NCBI GenBank assembly: GCA_001508005.1
Contig: LGEZ01000003.1
Coordinates: 1 to 64,000 of the forward strand
Length of the DNA stretch: 64,000 nucleotides
DNA from: Clostridia bacterium 41_269
GTDB lineage: Bacteria; Bacillota; DTU086
Direction of reading: 5' to 3'
Shown here: piece after piece, positions 29,570 through 39,159 of the stretch
How the letters are laid out: the number at the start of each line of letters is the position of its first letter
Numbering within the stretch: position 1 is the stretch's first letter
Notes under the pieces: generated by a model
Databases searched by the model: none
Seen by the model: the letters and a program-made list of their open reading frames with translations, nothing else
What the model was told of the DNA's origin: nothing
Program-made: the position numbers and the translations under genes

Positions 29570-30949
29570 GTGGAATTTGACACCATTGCCGCCATATCTA
29601 CTCCCCTGGGAGAAGGTGGAATAGGAATAGTGAGAATAAGCGGTCCCGATGCAGTGAAAATTGCAAAAAAAATTTTTAAACCTAAGGGTAGGGAAAGTAT
29701 TGGTGAAGTTAAAAGTCATACCCTTACTTTGGGATATGTGGTATGCCCCAATACAGGGGAAGTTATAGATGAAGTACTTCTTTCGGTGATGAAAAGTCCA
29801 AGGTCTTATACAAGGGAAGATGTTGTGGAAATAAACTGCCATGGGGGAATGATGCCTTTGAAAAGAACCCTTGAGGCAGTTCTTGATGCTGGTGCAAGAT
29901 TGGCTGAACCTGGTGAATTCACAAAGAGGGCTTTTTTAAATGGTAGGATTGATTTAGCCCAAGCGGAGGCAGTGATTGATATAATACGGGCAAAAACTGA
30001 CGAGAGCTTAAAAGTTGCGGTGGGAAACCTTGAAGGATCCCTTTCAAAAGAAATAAAGAAATTTATGGATGGAATTACTGATATACTGGCAAGAATAGAA
30101 GCCAATATAGATTTTCCAGAGGAAGATCCTGAAGCTTTTATCACCAAAAATGAGCTTGAAGAAATGATTTTAAAGATGATGAAAGAAATTGAAGGATTCC
30201 TTCAGGAAGCAGGTAAAGGGAAAATTTTAAGGGAAGGGCTTAAAGCTGTAATAGCAGGAAAGCCTAATGTTGGAAAATCCAGCCTTTTGAATGCGCTTCT
30301 TAAAGAAAAAAGGGCTATTGTTACAGAAATCCCAGGTACCACTAGAGACATAATTGAAGAAATGCTTAACATTGGAGGCATACCGGTTAGGATTATAGAT
30401 ACGGCTGGAATTAGAAAATCCAGGGATAAGGTAGAAAGAATAGGTGTTAGAAGATCAGAAAAATCAATTGAAGAAGCAGATTTGGTGCTTCTGGTACTGG
30501 ATGCTACCACTGGGATTGAGCGGGAAGATGAAATAATTATTGAAAAGGTAAAAAATAAAGAATGCATTGTTTTGATAAATAAGATTGATATTACTGGAAA
30601 GGTAAATATCCCTTATTATGAAAAAATTACAGGAAAAGAATGCATAGCCATATCTGCTAAAAAAGGCATTGGGTTAAGAGAAGTTGAAGGGAAAATAAGG
30701 GAAAGGGTTTTTGAAGGAAAAATAAATACCACAAGGCCTTTGATTACAAGGGTAAGGCATGAACAAGCTTTAAAAAAAGCTTTAAAAAGTTTAGGAGAAG
30801 GATTAGCTGCATGCAGGGATAACCTTCCTTTAGATGTTGTAGCCATTGATATAAGGGAAGCTTGGGAGGCCCTTGGGGAAATAACGGGAGATAAGGTGGA
30901 CGAGGAAATACTGAACAGGATATTTGAAGAATTCTGTATCGGCAAGTGA
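29570..30949 (+). CDS. mnmE: tRNA modification GTPase MnmE
   Basis: GTPase of 459 residues that works with MnmG to modify wobble uridine in tRNA. The N-terminal folate-binding domain begins [20 protein letters not shown]; the G domain has [15 protein letters not shown] and DTAGIRKS; the C-terminus ends in the catalytic CIGK. The start is a GTG at 29570, 5 bases after GAGGTGG, giving the usual family length. Confidence 0.96.
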   Translation: MEFDTIAAISTPLGEGGIGIVRISGPDAVKIAKKIFKPKGRESIGEVKSHTLTLGYVVCPNTGEVIDEVLLSVMKSPRSYTREDVVEINCHGGMMPLKRTLEAVLDAGARLAEPGEFTKRAFLNGRIDLAQAEAVIDIIRAKTDESLKVAVGNLEGSLSKEIKKFMDGITDILARIEANIDFPEEDPEAFITKNELEEMILKMMKEIEGFLQEAGKGKILREGLKAVIAGKPNVGKSSLLNALLKEKRAIVTEIPGTTRDIIEEMLNIGGIPVRIIDTAGIRKSRDKVERIGVRRSEKSIEEADLVLLVLDATTGIEREDEIIIEKVKNKECIVLINKIDITGKVNIPYYEKITGKECIAISAKKGIGLREVEGKIRERVFEGKINTTRPLITRVRHEQALKKALKSLGEGLAACRDNLPLDVVAIDIREAWEALGEITGDKVDEEILNRIFEEFCIGK

Positions 30950-30959
30950 GGTGCTTCAA

Positions 30960-32873
30960 ATGCCTTTTAGTGCAGGAAAATATGACGTTATAGTGATAGG
31001 TGCTGGACATGCAGGAATAGAGGCAGCCCTGGCAGCGGCTAGACTGGGTTGTAAAACCCTGTGCCTTACTGTGAGCATGGAAGCAGTGGCTCTGATGCCC
31101 TGCAATCCAGCTATAGGTGGTCCGGGAAAAAGCCACTTGGTGAGGGAAGTAGATGCCCTAGGGGGACAGATGGCCATATCTGCTGACAGAACATGTATTC
31201 AGATAAGAATGCTGAATACAGGAAAGGGACCGGCGGTAAGAGCATTGAGATGCCAGTCTGATAAAAAGTTGTATCAGGCAGAAATGCTCAAGATTCTCCA
31301 ACACCAGAAAAACCTACATCTTAAACAGGCTCTTGTTGAAGAAATAATCTTTAAGGGATGTAGGGTAGAAGGAGTAATGACTCAAACCGGAGCCATTTAT
31401 TGGGCTCCTGTGGTTATACTGGCCAGTGGAACCTATCTTGGAGGAAGAGTTATCATTGGTGATGTAAATTACAGCAGTGGTCCTTCGGGATTTTTTCCTG
31501 CCAATAAACTGCCGCAGCAGCTTAAGGCCCATGGAATAAAAATGGTTAGATTCAAAACAGGAACTCCAGCGAGGGTGGATAAAAATACCGTTGATTTTTC
31601 CGCTATGATTGAGCAGAAGGGCGATGATGAAGAGCTTTATTTTTCGTTTATGAGTGAGAATTTAAAAAGGCCCAATGTTTCCTGCTGGCTTACCTATACC
31701 AACGAAAAAACCCACAAAATCATAAGGGATAATCTTCACAGGTCGCCTCTTTTTTCCGGAGTTATCAAGGGAGTTGGTCCCAGATACTGCCCCTCCATTG
31801 AAGACAAAGTAGTGAGATTTGCTGATAAGGAAAGCCATCAGGTATTTCTGGAACCCGAAGGACTGGGGACAACGGAAATGTATGTTCAGGGTATGTCCAC
31901 CAGTCTTCCTGAAGATGTTCAGCTGGAAATGCTTCGATCCATTAAGGGATTGGAGAGAGTGGAAATTGTAAGGCCGGGGTATGCAATTGAATATGACTGT
32001 CTTGTTCCTACTCAGCTCTACCCAACCCTTGAGCACAAAGAAATAGAAGGGTTTTTCAGTGCAGGGCAGGTAAATGGAACTTCTGGCTATGAAGAAGCAG
32101 CTGCCCAAGGAATAGTTGCCGGCATCAATGGAGCAAGAAAAGTTCTGGGAGAGGAACCTGTTACCTTTATGCGTTCAGAAGCATATATAGGGGTGCTCAT
32201 TGATGATTTAGTTACCAAAGGAACCAACGAACCTTATAGAATTCTAACATCACGAGCTGAATACCGCCTTCTTTTAAGGCAGGACAATGCAGATCTCCGC
32301 CTGACGGAAAAGGGAAGAAAAATAGGTCTTGTGAGTGATGAAAGATATGAAAAATTTTTAAAGAGAAAGAAAATGATCGAAGAAGAACTTGAGAGGTTGA
32401 GAAATTACAGGGTAAAACCAAGCAATAAAAAGGTTCAAGAGCTTCTTATAAGAAAAGGAAGTGCTCCCATTAAAAACAGCATAACCTTTGCGGAACTTTT
32501 AAAAAGGCCTGAACTGGATTATAGGGACATAGAAGAGCTTCTGCCGGATGAAAGGGCTGTTCCTAAGGATGTTCTTGAGCAGGTTTGGATTGAGTTAAAG
32601 TATGAAGGATACATAAAGAAACAGCTTGTCCAAGTAGAGAAATTTAAAAAAATGGAAGATAGAAAAATCCCTGAAAATATTTCATACAAAGAAATTAAAG
32701 GATTAAGGACAGAAGCGGTACAGAAACTTGAGGAGATAAAGCCTAAAACTTTGGGACAGGCTTCAAGGATTTCAGGGGTGTCTCCTGCAGATATAAGCGT
32801 GATAATGATTTACCTTGAGCAGAAGCGAAGAAGCGATAAGAAAGGTGTTCCAAATGGAGGAAAGGAAGCTTAG
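30960..32873 (+). CDS. mnmG: tRNA uridine-5-carboxymethylaminomethyl modification enzyme MnmG
   Basis: FAD protein of 637 residues, partner of MnmE. The dinucleotide fold [17 protein letters not shown] is at the N-terminus; [22 protein letters not shown] and [17 protein letters not shown] are signature segments. The ATG at 30960 has GAGGTG 6 bases upstream. The 3' end overlaps the rsmG start by 20 bases. Confidence 0.96.
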   Translation: MPFSAGKYDVIVIGAGHAGIEAALAAARLGCKTLCLTVSMEAVALMPCNPAIGGPGKSHLVREVDALGGQMAISADRTCIQIRMLNTGKGPAVRALRCQSDKKLYQAEMLKILQHQKNLHLKQALVEEIIFKGCRVEGVMTQTGAIYWAPVVILASGTYLGGRVIIGDVNYSSGPSGFFPANKLPQQLKAHGIKMVRFKTGTPARVDKNTVDFSAMIEQKGDDEELYFSFMSENLKRPNVSCWLTYTNEKTHKIIRDNLHRSPLFSGVIKGVGPRYCPSIEDKVVRFADKESHQVFLEPEGLGTTEMYVQGMSTSLPEDVQLEMLRSIKGLERVEIVRPGYAIEYDCLVPTQLYPTLEHKEIEGFFSAGQVNGTSGYEEAAAQGIVAGINGARKVLGEEPVTFMRSEAYIGVLIDDLVTKGTNEPYRILTSRAEYRLLLRQDNADLRLTEKGRKIGLVSDERYEKFLKRKKMIEEELERLRNYRVKPSNKKVQELLIRKGSAPIKNSITFAELLKRPELDYRDIEELLPDERAVPKDVLEQVWIELKYEGYIKKQLVQVEKFKKMEDRKIPENISYKEIKGLRTEAVQKLEEIKPKTLGQASRISGVSPADISVIMIYLEQKRRSDKKGVPNGGKEA

Positions 32874-33562
32874 GGAAGGCAGCCTTCTAATGGGGATTAG
32901 AGTTGATGAAGAGGCTTTAAAAAAAAATAAAAAGGTATTTGGATATCCTATGGGAGTGGAATAAAAAAATTAATTTAACTTCAGCATCAAATAAAGGGGA
33001 GCTGATAAAGCATTTCCTTGATTCCCTTGGGGGAATTAATCTAATAAAAGTGGAAAAGGGAAAACTTGCCGATGTGGGAAGCGGAGCAGGCTTTCCTGGA
33101 ATGGTGCTTGCGGTGTGCCTGCCTAATATAAATGTAACCCTCATTGAAAGCGTGCATAAAAAAGGGCGATTTCTAGAATTTCTGAAAAAAGAGCTGGCTT
33201 TGAAAAATGTATCTGTAAAGGTGGAAAGAGCAGAAGACTTGGGAAAAGAACCTGATTATAGGGAAAAATTTGATTACGTCACCATAAGGGCTGTAAGCAG
33301 GCTGAACGTTATTGTGGAATACGCTCTTCCCCTCCTTAAAATAGGCGGATTCTTCTTTGCATATAAAGGGCCTAAGGTTTATCAGGAAATTAAAGATGCG
33401 GAAAATGCATTAAGGGCTCTGGGAGGAATGATGGTTGAGGTTTATGAATATAAACTCCCCTATACAGGGGAATGGAGAAGCATTGCAGTTATAGAAAAAT
33501 TAAGGGCCTGTCCTGATAAATATCCAAGGAGAACAGGTATACCTCAGAAAAGACCCTTGTAG
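32854..33562 (+). CDS. rsmG: 16S rRNA (guanine-527-N7)-methyltransferase RsmG (frameshifted)
   Basis: SAM-dependent methyltransferase. The true start is the ATG at 32854, with AAGGTG 6 bases upstream, giving [19 protein letters not shown]. At a run of nine As (32919-32927) the frame shifts, and the rest continues as [17 protein letters not shown] and the SAM site [12 protein letters not shown]. With eight As the reading would be [14 protein letters not shown], the normal family sequence. So the gene is complete apart from one extra A. It may be a sequencing error, true loss, or slippage. The position after mnmG and before parA is standard. Confidence 0.85.
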
Positions 33563-33627
33563 AAAAATATTTCCACGGAAGGAAGTTATTTTTATTTTGT
33601 GGAATAGAAAACTTATAAGGTTTTTCG

Positions 33628-34404
33628 GTGGTGGTTGGGATTATGGGAAGAGTCATCGCAATAGCAAATCAAAAGGGAGGAGTAGCAAAAACAACAACAG
33701 CGGTTAATTTAGGTGCAAGCCTTGCTTTAAGGGGAAAAAGGGTGCTTGTGGTGGACATAGATCCCCAGGGAAATGCCAGCAGCGGTTTGGGAGTGGACAG
33801 ACTAAAGGTCAAGGGCTGCATATATGATGTTCTAATAAACGGTGTGCCTATGGAACAGGTAATAGTAGAAACAAAAGTAGAGAATCTCTATGTGGTACCG
33901 GCTACCATACGCCTTGCAGGAGCGGAAATTGAGCTGGTTTCGGCTATTTCACGGGAGTTGAAGCTTAAAAAAGCATTAACCCCCATAAAGGATAAATTTG
34001 ACTTTATCTTAATAGACTGTCCTCCTTCCCTGGGACTTCTAACCCTAAATGCCCTAACAGCGGCAGATAGAATTTTAATACCCATTCAGTGTGAATATTA
34101 TGCTTTGGAAGGTTTAGGTCAGCTGATGAATACCATCAAGCTGATAAAAAAACATTTAAACCCCGATTTAGAGTTGGAAGGGGTTGTGCTTACAATGTTT
34201 GATGCCCGTACTAATCTTTCGATCCAAGTGGTGGATGAAGTAAAGCAGTATTTCAAAAACAAAGTTTTTAAAACGATTATTCCCAGAAATGTTAGGCTGA
34301 GTGAAGCTCCAAGCCACGGAGAACCCGTGGTAACTTATGATCCTAAGTCCAGAGGAGCAGAAGTTTATAAAGAACTGGCAGGTGAAATTTTAGAAAATGG
34401 CTAA
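33628..34404 (+). CDS. parA: Chromosome partitioning ATPase ParA/Soj
   Basis: ATPase of up to 258 residues. The deviant Walker A is KGGVAKTTTAVN, with alanine where Bacillus Soj has glycine; further motifs are VVDIDPQGNASSGLG and FILIDCPPSLGLLTLNAL. With ParB it segregates origins and, in Bacillus, controls DnaA. The start is GTG at 33628 with AAGG 8 bases upstream; an ATG at 33643 (MGRVIAIANQ) is a plausible alternative. Its stop overlaps parB by 8 bases. Confidence 0.95.
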   Translation: MVVGIMGRVIAIANQKGGVAKTTTAVNLGASLALRGKRVLVVDIDPQGNASSGLGVDRLKVKGCIYDVLINGVPMEQVIVETKVENLYVVPATIRLAGAEIELVSAISRELKLKKALTPIKDKFDFILIDCPPSLGLLTLNALTAADRILIPIQCEYYALEGLGQLMNTIKLIKKHLNPDLELEGVVLTMFDARTNLSIQVVDEVKQYFKNKVFKTIIPRNVRLSEAPSHGEPVVTYDPKSRGAEVYKELAGEILENG

Positions 34405-35281
34405 ACGGAAAGCCTTGGGAAAAGGACTTAAAGCATTGTTTCCCGATGCATTAATTGAAGATGAAACCAGGGAAGACGGTGTGGGAAGAATAGAAATGCT
34501 GCCGGTGGAGAACCTGGTGCCCAACAAGTTTCAGCCCAGAAGAGATTTTGATGAGGGTAAATTAAAAGAGCTTGCTGATTCTATAAAGGAACATGGAGTT
34601 ATACAACCCATAGTGGTTAGGGCACTGGAAGGCGGTAAATATGAAATAGTTGCAGGGGAAAGACGCTGGAGAGCCTGCAAAATGCTGGGGATAGAAAAGA
34701 TCCCTGCTGTGGTTAAGGAGTATTCCAATAGACAGCTCACAGAGGTTGCCCTCATCGAAAATGTACAGAGAGAGGATCTGAACCCCTTGGAAGAAGCCCA
34801 TGCCTATGATATTTTAATAAAGGAGTTTTCTTTTACCCAGGAGGATCTTGCAAAGAGAATAGGAAAAAGCAGGTCCTTTATTGCAAATATGCTGAGACTC
34901 CTGCAGCTGGAAGAAGATGTACAGAAAATGGTTGAGGAGGGGAAGCTGAGCGCAGGACATGCTAGGGCTCTCCTGGGAGTAAAGGGGAAAGAACAGGTAA
35001 GACTGGCTGAAAAGGTAATAAAAGACGGTTTGTCGGTAAGGCAGACGGAAAATTTGGTAAAGCAGATTACAGCAGAGAAAAAGGAAGGCACGGAGAAAAG
35101 AAAAAGAGAAGAAAATTTGAAAAAAGAAGAAAAATCAGTTTACATAGAGGAATTAGAAGAAAGGCTTGCAGAGGTTTTGGGAACAAGGGTTAAAATTCAG
35201 GGAAAAGATAAGGGGAGAATAATTATAGAATACTACAGCTTAGAAGAACTGGAAAGACTGCTGGAATATATAGTGGGTTAA
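34397..35281 (+). CDS. parB: Chromosome partitioning protein ParB/Spo0J
   Basis: Centromere-binding CTPase of 294 residues. The CTP-binding region includes QPIVVRALEG and AGERRWRACKMLG, followed by ENVQREDLNPLEEA, and the helix-turn-helix FTQEDLAKRIGKSRSFIANM near residue 150. A charged linker leads to a C-terminal dimerisation domain. A perfect parS site lies 305 bases downstream. Confidence 0.95.
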   Translation: MAKRKALGKGLKALFPDALIEDETREDGVGRIEMLPVENLVPNKFQPRRDFDEGKLKELADSIKEHGVIQPIVVRALEGGKYEIVAGERRWRACKMLGIEKIPAVVKEYSNRQLTEVALIENVQREDLNPLEEAHAYDILIKEFSFTQEDLAKRIGKSRSFIANMLRLLQLEEDVQKMVEEGKLSAGHARALLGVKGKEQVRLAEKVIKDGLSVRQTENLVKQITAEKKEGTEKRKREENLKKEEKSVYIEELEERLAEVLGTRVKIQGKDKGRIIIEYYSLEELERLLEYIVG

Positions 35282-35293
35282 AAAGAAAAGAAA

Positions 35294-35313
35294 CAGCTTA
35301 GTTTGCTCTCTTT
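35294..35313 (+). repeat. Left copy of a 20-base direct repeat
   Basis: CAGCTTAGTTTGCTCTCTTT here is identical to positions 35565-35584. The right copy is the loop and 3' arm of a terminator. The two copies bracket the structured RNA candidate. Confidence 0.85.
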
Positions 35314-35557
35314 AGCTTGTTGACAAAGGGCCTCTTCTGCAGTTTTCTCACTCCAGAACTCACACTGGACATCCCTAAGCAAAGGGTTAGGGGCAAAACG
35401 GACCGCCCCAAATTCGACATCCCATCTCAGTTGGGGCCGGCGCTCACCTCTATTCGCACCTCCCGGTTTTGCCTAACGCTTTGCAAAAGCTGATAAGCAG
35501 CGTTTGTTAAGTTGTTTTGCAAACTGCAGCAGAGACCCACCTAAGATTTACAGTCTG

Positions 35558-35585
35558 AAGAGAGCAGCTTAGTTTGCTCTCTTTT
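35558..35585 (+). terminator. Terminator of the structured RNA
   Basis: AAGAGAGCA (35558-35566) pairs with TGCTCTCTT (35575-35583), an 8-base loop between, then a short T run. Confidence 0.65.
35565..35584 (+). repeat. Right copy of the 20-base direct repeat
   Basis: Identical to 35294-35313; here it forms part of the terminator hairpin. Confidence 0.85.
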
Positions 35586-35586
35586 A

Positions 35587-35602
35587 TGTTTCACGTGAAA
35601 CA
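35587..35602. promoter_or_regulatory. parS: parS centromere site
   Basis: TGTTTCACGTGAAACA, a perfect 16-base palindrome identical to the Bacillus parS consensus, 305 bases downstream of parB. ParB should nucleate here and spread over the origin region. Confidence 0.95.
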
Positions 35603-35605
35603 TTT

Positions 35606-36037
35606 TTATTTTTTATTGTTTTTGATCATCACTTCAACTTGGCTTAAATCTTTTTCTATGCTTTTTTTCAGCGTGGAATCACCCTTAGCTTCTATCCCTT
35701 TGTTTATTTCTTCGCTGTACATATTGGTAAGATCGATAATTTTTTGAGCAGCATCCCTTAAGATTTTTGCCTCATTGGAATCGTTGCCTTCCAGAGATTG
35801 AGCTATCCTTTCTGAACTCTTAACGATTCCATCGGTTAAAAAGTTCCAGTGAAACTTGCTTATTTTTTTATCATCTTTTGCTTTTTTAGTTTCCAGAAGA
35901 GAATCATAGTTGCTTTTGAGTATTGCCCAAGCTTGATTTGTGGGAATCTGGCTTTTAGTTTTTTCCCCATTTCCTGTGCAGCCGAAAAGTGAAAGCATAA
36001 AAATTAGTATGATAAGTGCGATGGGTAATTTTTTCAA
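35606..36037 (-). CDS. Hypothetical lipoprotein
   Basis: A 143-residue protein with a lipoprotein signal: lysines, a hydrophobic stretch and the lipobox LFGC with the lipidated cysteine at residue 20. The mature part is charged and helical, ending in KNNKK. I do not recognise the family. The ATG follows a GGAGG site. It stands alone on the minus strand between parS and a small plus-strand gene. Confidence 0.55.
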   Translation of the reverse strand: MKKLPIALIILIFMLSLFGCTGNGEKTKSQIPTNQAWAILKSNYDSLLETKKAKDDKKISKFHWNFLTDGIVKSSERIAQSLEGNDSNEAKILRDAAQKIIDLTNMYSEEINKGIEAKGDSTLKKSIEKDLSQVEVMIKNNKK

Positions 36038-36200
36038 AAAAAAAACCTCCTCCGTTTTTCTTTGCGTCTATAAATATAGCAGAAAATTATACTGCTTACA
36101 AGATTGAGATTTACGGGCATGAAAAAATGAATTAAGGACCAAGGACAGTCAGATACTAAAACATAAGAAGGAATAGAAATAAAAAAGGAGGAAAAAGAAG

Positions 36201-36410
36201 TTGAAAAGGGAAAGATATATCAAGTATGGTGGAGTGGAATTTAAAGCCAAAGCGGATCCTAAAAAAATTAATGATTTTGTCAGAGGCCTTTCCCCAGATA
36301 AAAAGCTTTCGATGTACAGAGTTGTCTCAGAGCTCCAAAAGCATGGTTTGATTGAGCTTGGACCTAAACACAGCAGTATCGACGATGAAATGATCCCTTT
36401 TTTAGAGTAG
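36201..36410 (+). CDS. Hypothetical small protein
   Basis: A 69-residue soluble, charged protein without cysteines or membrane segments. The start is a TTG behind a strong AAAAAGGAGGAAAAA site, which makes it a likely real gene. A hairpin with a partial T-tract follows. No family was recognised. Confidence 0.5.
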   Translation: MKRERYIKYGGVEFKAKADPKKINDFVRGLSPDKKLSMYRVVSELQKHGLIELGPKHSSIDDEMIPFLE

Positions 36411-36419
36411 CTTTTTTGC

Positions 36420-36440
36420 TGATCGGCAGGATGCCGATCA
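36420..36440 (+). terminator. Terminator after the small hypothetical gene
   Basis: TGATCGGCA-GGA-TGCCGATCA, a 9-base perfect stem, followed by TATTTATTTTTATTTTTT. Confidence 0.6.
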
Positions 36441-36521
36441 TATTTATTTTTATTTTTTTACTTTATTATACCGAAAACTTATATTTGGTTTGTATTTATG
36501 GAGAAAACGGAGGGTTTAGGG

Positions 36522-37223
36522 TTGCTGGGTACCATCATTAATGTAGTGTCAATAATTTTGGGAACATTTATTGGGAGAATCCTTGGAAAAGGCCTTTCAA
36601 AAAATATTAAAACTACAGTTCTCCAAGGACTGGGATTGGGAGTCCTTTTGGTGGGCTTTTCCATGGCGCTGGAGACAAAAAAGCTGATAATAGTTCTTAT
36701 CAGTCTGCTTTTGGGAGCCCTTATTGGGGAAGTTTTGGGCATAGAAGATTTTTTGGAGCGTTTTGGAAAGGCTTTAGAAAAGAAAATGAGCGATTTTGGT
36801 AAGGGCAGCGATATTGCCAAAGGATTTGTAAGCGCAAGCTTGATATACTGTGTAGGGGCCATGGCAGTAATGGGGGCTTTGGAGAGTGGACTTACAGGGA
36901 AGCACAGCATTCTTTTTGCCAAATCACTTCTTGACGGAGTGCTTTCCATTGTTTTGGGGTCTACCTTGGGAGTGGGTGTGGCCTTTTCAGCCCTTTCTGT
37001 TTTTGTCTATCAGGGTAGCATTACCCTTTTAGCCCATTGGTTGAGCAGATTTTTATCCCAAGGTGTTGTGGCAGAAATGAATGCAGTGGGAGGACTGCTG
37101 ATTGTTGGAATAGCATTGAACATTCTTGAGGTTAAAAAAATAAAAATCGGAAATCTTCTTCCTGGAATAGCTGGGGCCTTTATTTTAGGTGTGGTTTTTC
37201 AGTCCTTGGGCCTTCTTAATTAA
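36522..37223 (+). CDS. DUF554 family membrane protein
   Basis: A 233-residue membrane protein with about six or seven hydrophobic segments and the family pattern LLGTIINVVSIILGTFIG at the start and AVGGLLIVGIALNILE near the end. The function is unknown; small-molecule transport has been suggested for the family. I prefer the TTG at 36522, 7 bases after GGAGGG, over the ATG at 36498, which has no ribosome site. Its stop overlaps the larC stop by 4 bases, tail to tail. Confidence 0.78.
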   Translation: MLGTIINVVSIILGTFIGRILGKGLSKNIKTTVLQGLGLGVLLVGFSMALETKKLIIVLISLLLGALIGEVLGIEDFLERFGKALEKKMSDFGKGSDIAKGFVSASLIYCVGAMAVMGALESGLTGKHSILFAKSLLDGVLSIVLGSTLGVGVAFSALSVFVYQGSITLLAHWLSRFLSQGVVAEMNAVGGLLIVGIALNILEVKKIKIGNLLPGIAGAFILGVVFQSLGLLN

Positions 37224-38407
37224 ATTTGTTTGTTTTTTAGCAGCTTTACCGCTTCAGACTTTGCAGTATCATAAATTAATTTTAAAGGCACTCCGTTATC
37301 AGCCGCCAGCTTTTCGCACTGGGAAAATTCTGGGGAAAGGGTTTTTGTTTCAGGGCTGTACTTTACGTCCACATATCCATAGGGCGTTTTTATTTTAAGG
37401 ATTGACCACCGGGCTTTATACCTTTTTTCTGTTCTCATGCGGCAGCCCAGGGTAGTTGTTTCCTTTAAGATAAGACTGCACAGCTTTTCCATATGACTTA
37501 AGGGGCAAAGAACTGTAAGTTTGGTTCCAGGCCTGTTTTTTTTCATATAAATGGGCGTTATATAGAAATCGAGGCCACCTTCCTTTAAAATTAATTTTTC
37601 TAAATATGTATAAATTTCTGGGTTCATATCATCAATGTTTGCCTCAATGATACCAATTTCGTCCTGATCCCATTGTTCATTTGTATTTTTTCTCTCAGCT
37701 TCACCCAAAATTATGCGCATTACATTGGGATGGGGAAGATCTTTACTGCCTGCGCCATATCCGCTGCCTGTTATTTTCATAGAGGGAATGGGACCAAAGC
37801 TTTCTGCAAGGGTGGTGACCAATGCGGCTCCTGTAGGCGTTACCAATTCTCCTTCCCAAGGGCTTTCCCTTAAAGGAATCTCTTTAACCAGTTCTAAAGT
37901 TGCAGGTGCGGGTACAGGAATTAGACCATGCTGGCATTTTACTGTTCCTCCTCCCAAGGGCAGTGAAGAAGCAAAAATTTTTTCTATTTTTAAAAAATAA
38001 AAGCTGTAAACTGAACCTATTACGTCTACTAAGGTATCCACTGCCCCCACTTCATGGAAGTGAATTTTTTCAACGGGTACCCCGTGCACCTTGGCTTCGG
38101 CCTCCGCCAGTCTTGAGAAAACTTTAAAGGAAATTTCCTTTACTTTTTTGGGAAGGCGGCTTCCTTTTATGATCTTTTCAATATCCTCTAGATTTCTTGA
38201 GGGATGTTTTTCTTCAGCTGTCACTTTAAATTGAGTAGCCATGATCCCCCTTTTATTTACCTTTTTATGCTCTATTTCATATCCGGAAATATCCACGAGG
38301 TTGAGACCTTTTTTTAACTCCTCAAAGGGCATCCCCGCATCCAGGAGGGCCCCAATCAGCATATCTCCGCTTATTCCCGAAAAACAGTCGATGTATGCTG
38401 TTTTCAC
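37220..38407 (-). CDS. larC: Nickel-pincer cofactor biosynthesis protein LarC
   Basis: A 395-residue protein that inserts nickel, using CTP, into the pincer nucleotide of lactate racemase-type enzymes. It begins YIDCFSGISGDMLIGALLDAG, the family signature, and has FHEVGAVDTLVDVIG, PLPLGGGTVKC-type and ANIDDMNPE segments. Here it is one continuous frame, whereas Lactobacillus plantarum makes the full product by ribosomal frameshift. GTG start after GGGGTG, overlapping larB by 4 bases. Confidence 0.92.
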   Translation of the reverse strand: MKTAYIDCFSGISGDMLIGALLDAGMPFEELKKGLNLVDISGYEIEHKKVNKRGIMATQFKVTAEEKHPSRNLEDIEKIIKGSRLPKKVKEISFKVFSRLAEAEAKVHGVPVEKIHFHEVGAVDTLVDVIGSVYSFYFLKIEKIFASSLPLGGGTVKCQHGLIPVPAPATLELVKEIPLRESPWEGELVTPTGAALVTTLAESFGPIPSMKITGSGYGAGSKDLPHPNVMRIILGEAERKNTNEQWDQDEIGIIEANIDDMNPEIYTYLEKLILKEGGLDFYITPIYMKKNRPGTKLTVLCPLSHMEKLCSLILKETTTLGCRMRTEKRYKARWSILKIKTPYGYVDVKYSPETKTLSPEFSQCEKLAADNGVPLKLIYDTAKSEAVKLLKNKQI

Positions 38408-39159
38408 TCTATACACCCCGTTTTTATTATTGAATAGGCAAGGGCAGCAGCACCGAAACCATTATCGATGTTGACAACCCCTACACCGCTGGCACAGCTG
38501 TTGAGCATGGCGAGGAGAGCAGCCAAACCGTTGAAGCTGGCACCATAGCCTATGCTGGTGGGAACAGCTATGACAGGTTTTTCCACCATTCCTGCTACAA
38601 CGCTGGGAAGAGCTCCTTCCATCCCTGCCACAACAATGATTACCTGTCCCTTTTCTATTTCCTTAATTTTATCCAGGAGCCTGTGTATGCCCGCTACCCC
38701 AACATCGTAAAAACGGTTAACCTTAACACCAAGAAACTCCAGTGTTACTGCTGCTTCTTCAGCTACTTTTAAGTCAGAAGTACCAGCACTTATTACGCTG
38801 ACAGTGCCTCCGCAAAGGGCTTCGGTACGTTTTACAGCAATGATTCCGGGCTTTTCAAAATACTCAGCATTAGGAATTTTTTGAACCACAGCATGATAGT
38901 GTTCCGGTCCTGCCCGAGTTATAAGAACACTGTTTCCTTTTTCCCAAAGGGAAAGGGCTATTTTCTGTACTTCCAGGGGAGATTTTCCCATACCCAGGAT
39001 AACTTCGGGCATTCCCTTTCGTAAAGCCCTGTGATGATCTGTCTTGGCAAAACCGAGATCTTCATAGGGCAAATATTTAATGGCTTCCACAGCTTCATCT
39101 ATGCTTAATCTGCCTTCCTTTACATCTATAAAAAGCCTGCGCAGCTCTTCATTTTTCAT
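38404..39159 (-). CDS. larB: Nickel-pincer cofactor biosynthesis protein LarB
   Basis: A 251-residue carboxylase/hydrolase of the PurE-like LarB family, which carboxylates nicotinic acid adenine dinucleotide and cleaves its anhydride. Family segments are GMPEVILGMGKSP, SAGTSDLKVAEEAAVT, VVAGMEGALPSVVAG and PTSIGYGASFNGLAALLAML. Start ATG; it overlaps larE by 11 bases upstream and larC by 4 downstream. Confidence 0.93.
   Translation of the reverse strand: MKNEELRRLFIDVKEGRLSIDEAVEAIKYLPYEDLGFAKTDHHRALRKGMPEVILGMGKSPLEVQKIALSLWEKGNSVLITRAGPEHYHAVVQKIPNAEYFEKPGIIAVKRTEALCGGTVSVISAGTSDLKVAEEAAVTLEFLGVKVNRFYDVGVAGIHRLLDKIKEIEKGQVIIVVAGMEGALPSVVAGMVEKPVIAVPTSIGYGASFNGLAALLAMLNSCASGVGVVNIDNGFGAAALAYSIIKTGCIE

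Larger units (their letters stand above)
35328..35585 (+). ncRNA. Candidate structured RNA with 6S-RNA-like rod architecture
   Basis: No open reading frame explains this 300-base gap. A closing helix pairs GGGCCTCTTCTGCAGTTT (35328-35345) with AAACTGCAGCAGAGACCC (35521-35538). An asymmetric open bubble of about 32-34 bases per side follows, with a small hairpin in each strand (TCCAG..CTGGA; GCTG..CAGC). A second long helix joins GCAAAGGGTTAGG..AAAACGG to CCGGTTTTGCCTAACGCTTTGC, and a GCCCCAA/TTGGGGC hairpin is near the tip. A terminator at 35558-35585 supports the plus strand. Closing stem, large bubble and apical stem are the layout of 6S RNA, but I recognise no 6S sequence motif and no promoter, so the call is tentative. 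Confidence 0.5.

Noticed and set aside
33563-33627. A noc gene between rsmG and parA as in Bacillus
   Set aside because: The gap is only 65 bases and has no coding potential.
35328-35538. tmRNA, RNase P RNA or SRP RNA as the identity of the parB-parS structured region
   Set aside because: None of their signature sequences is present, and SRP RNA is found at 7.2-7.5 kb.
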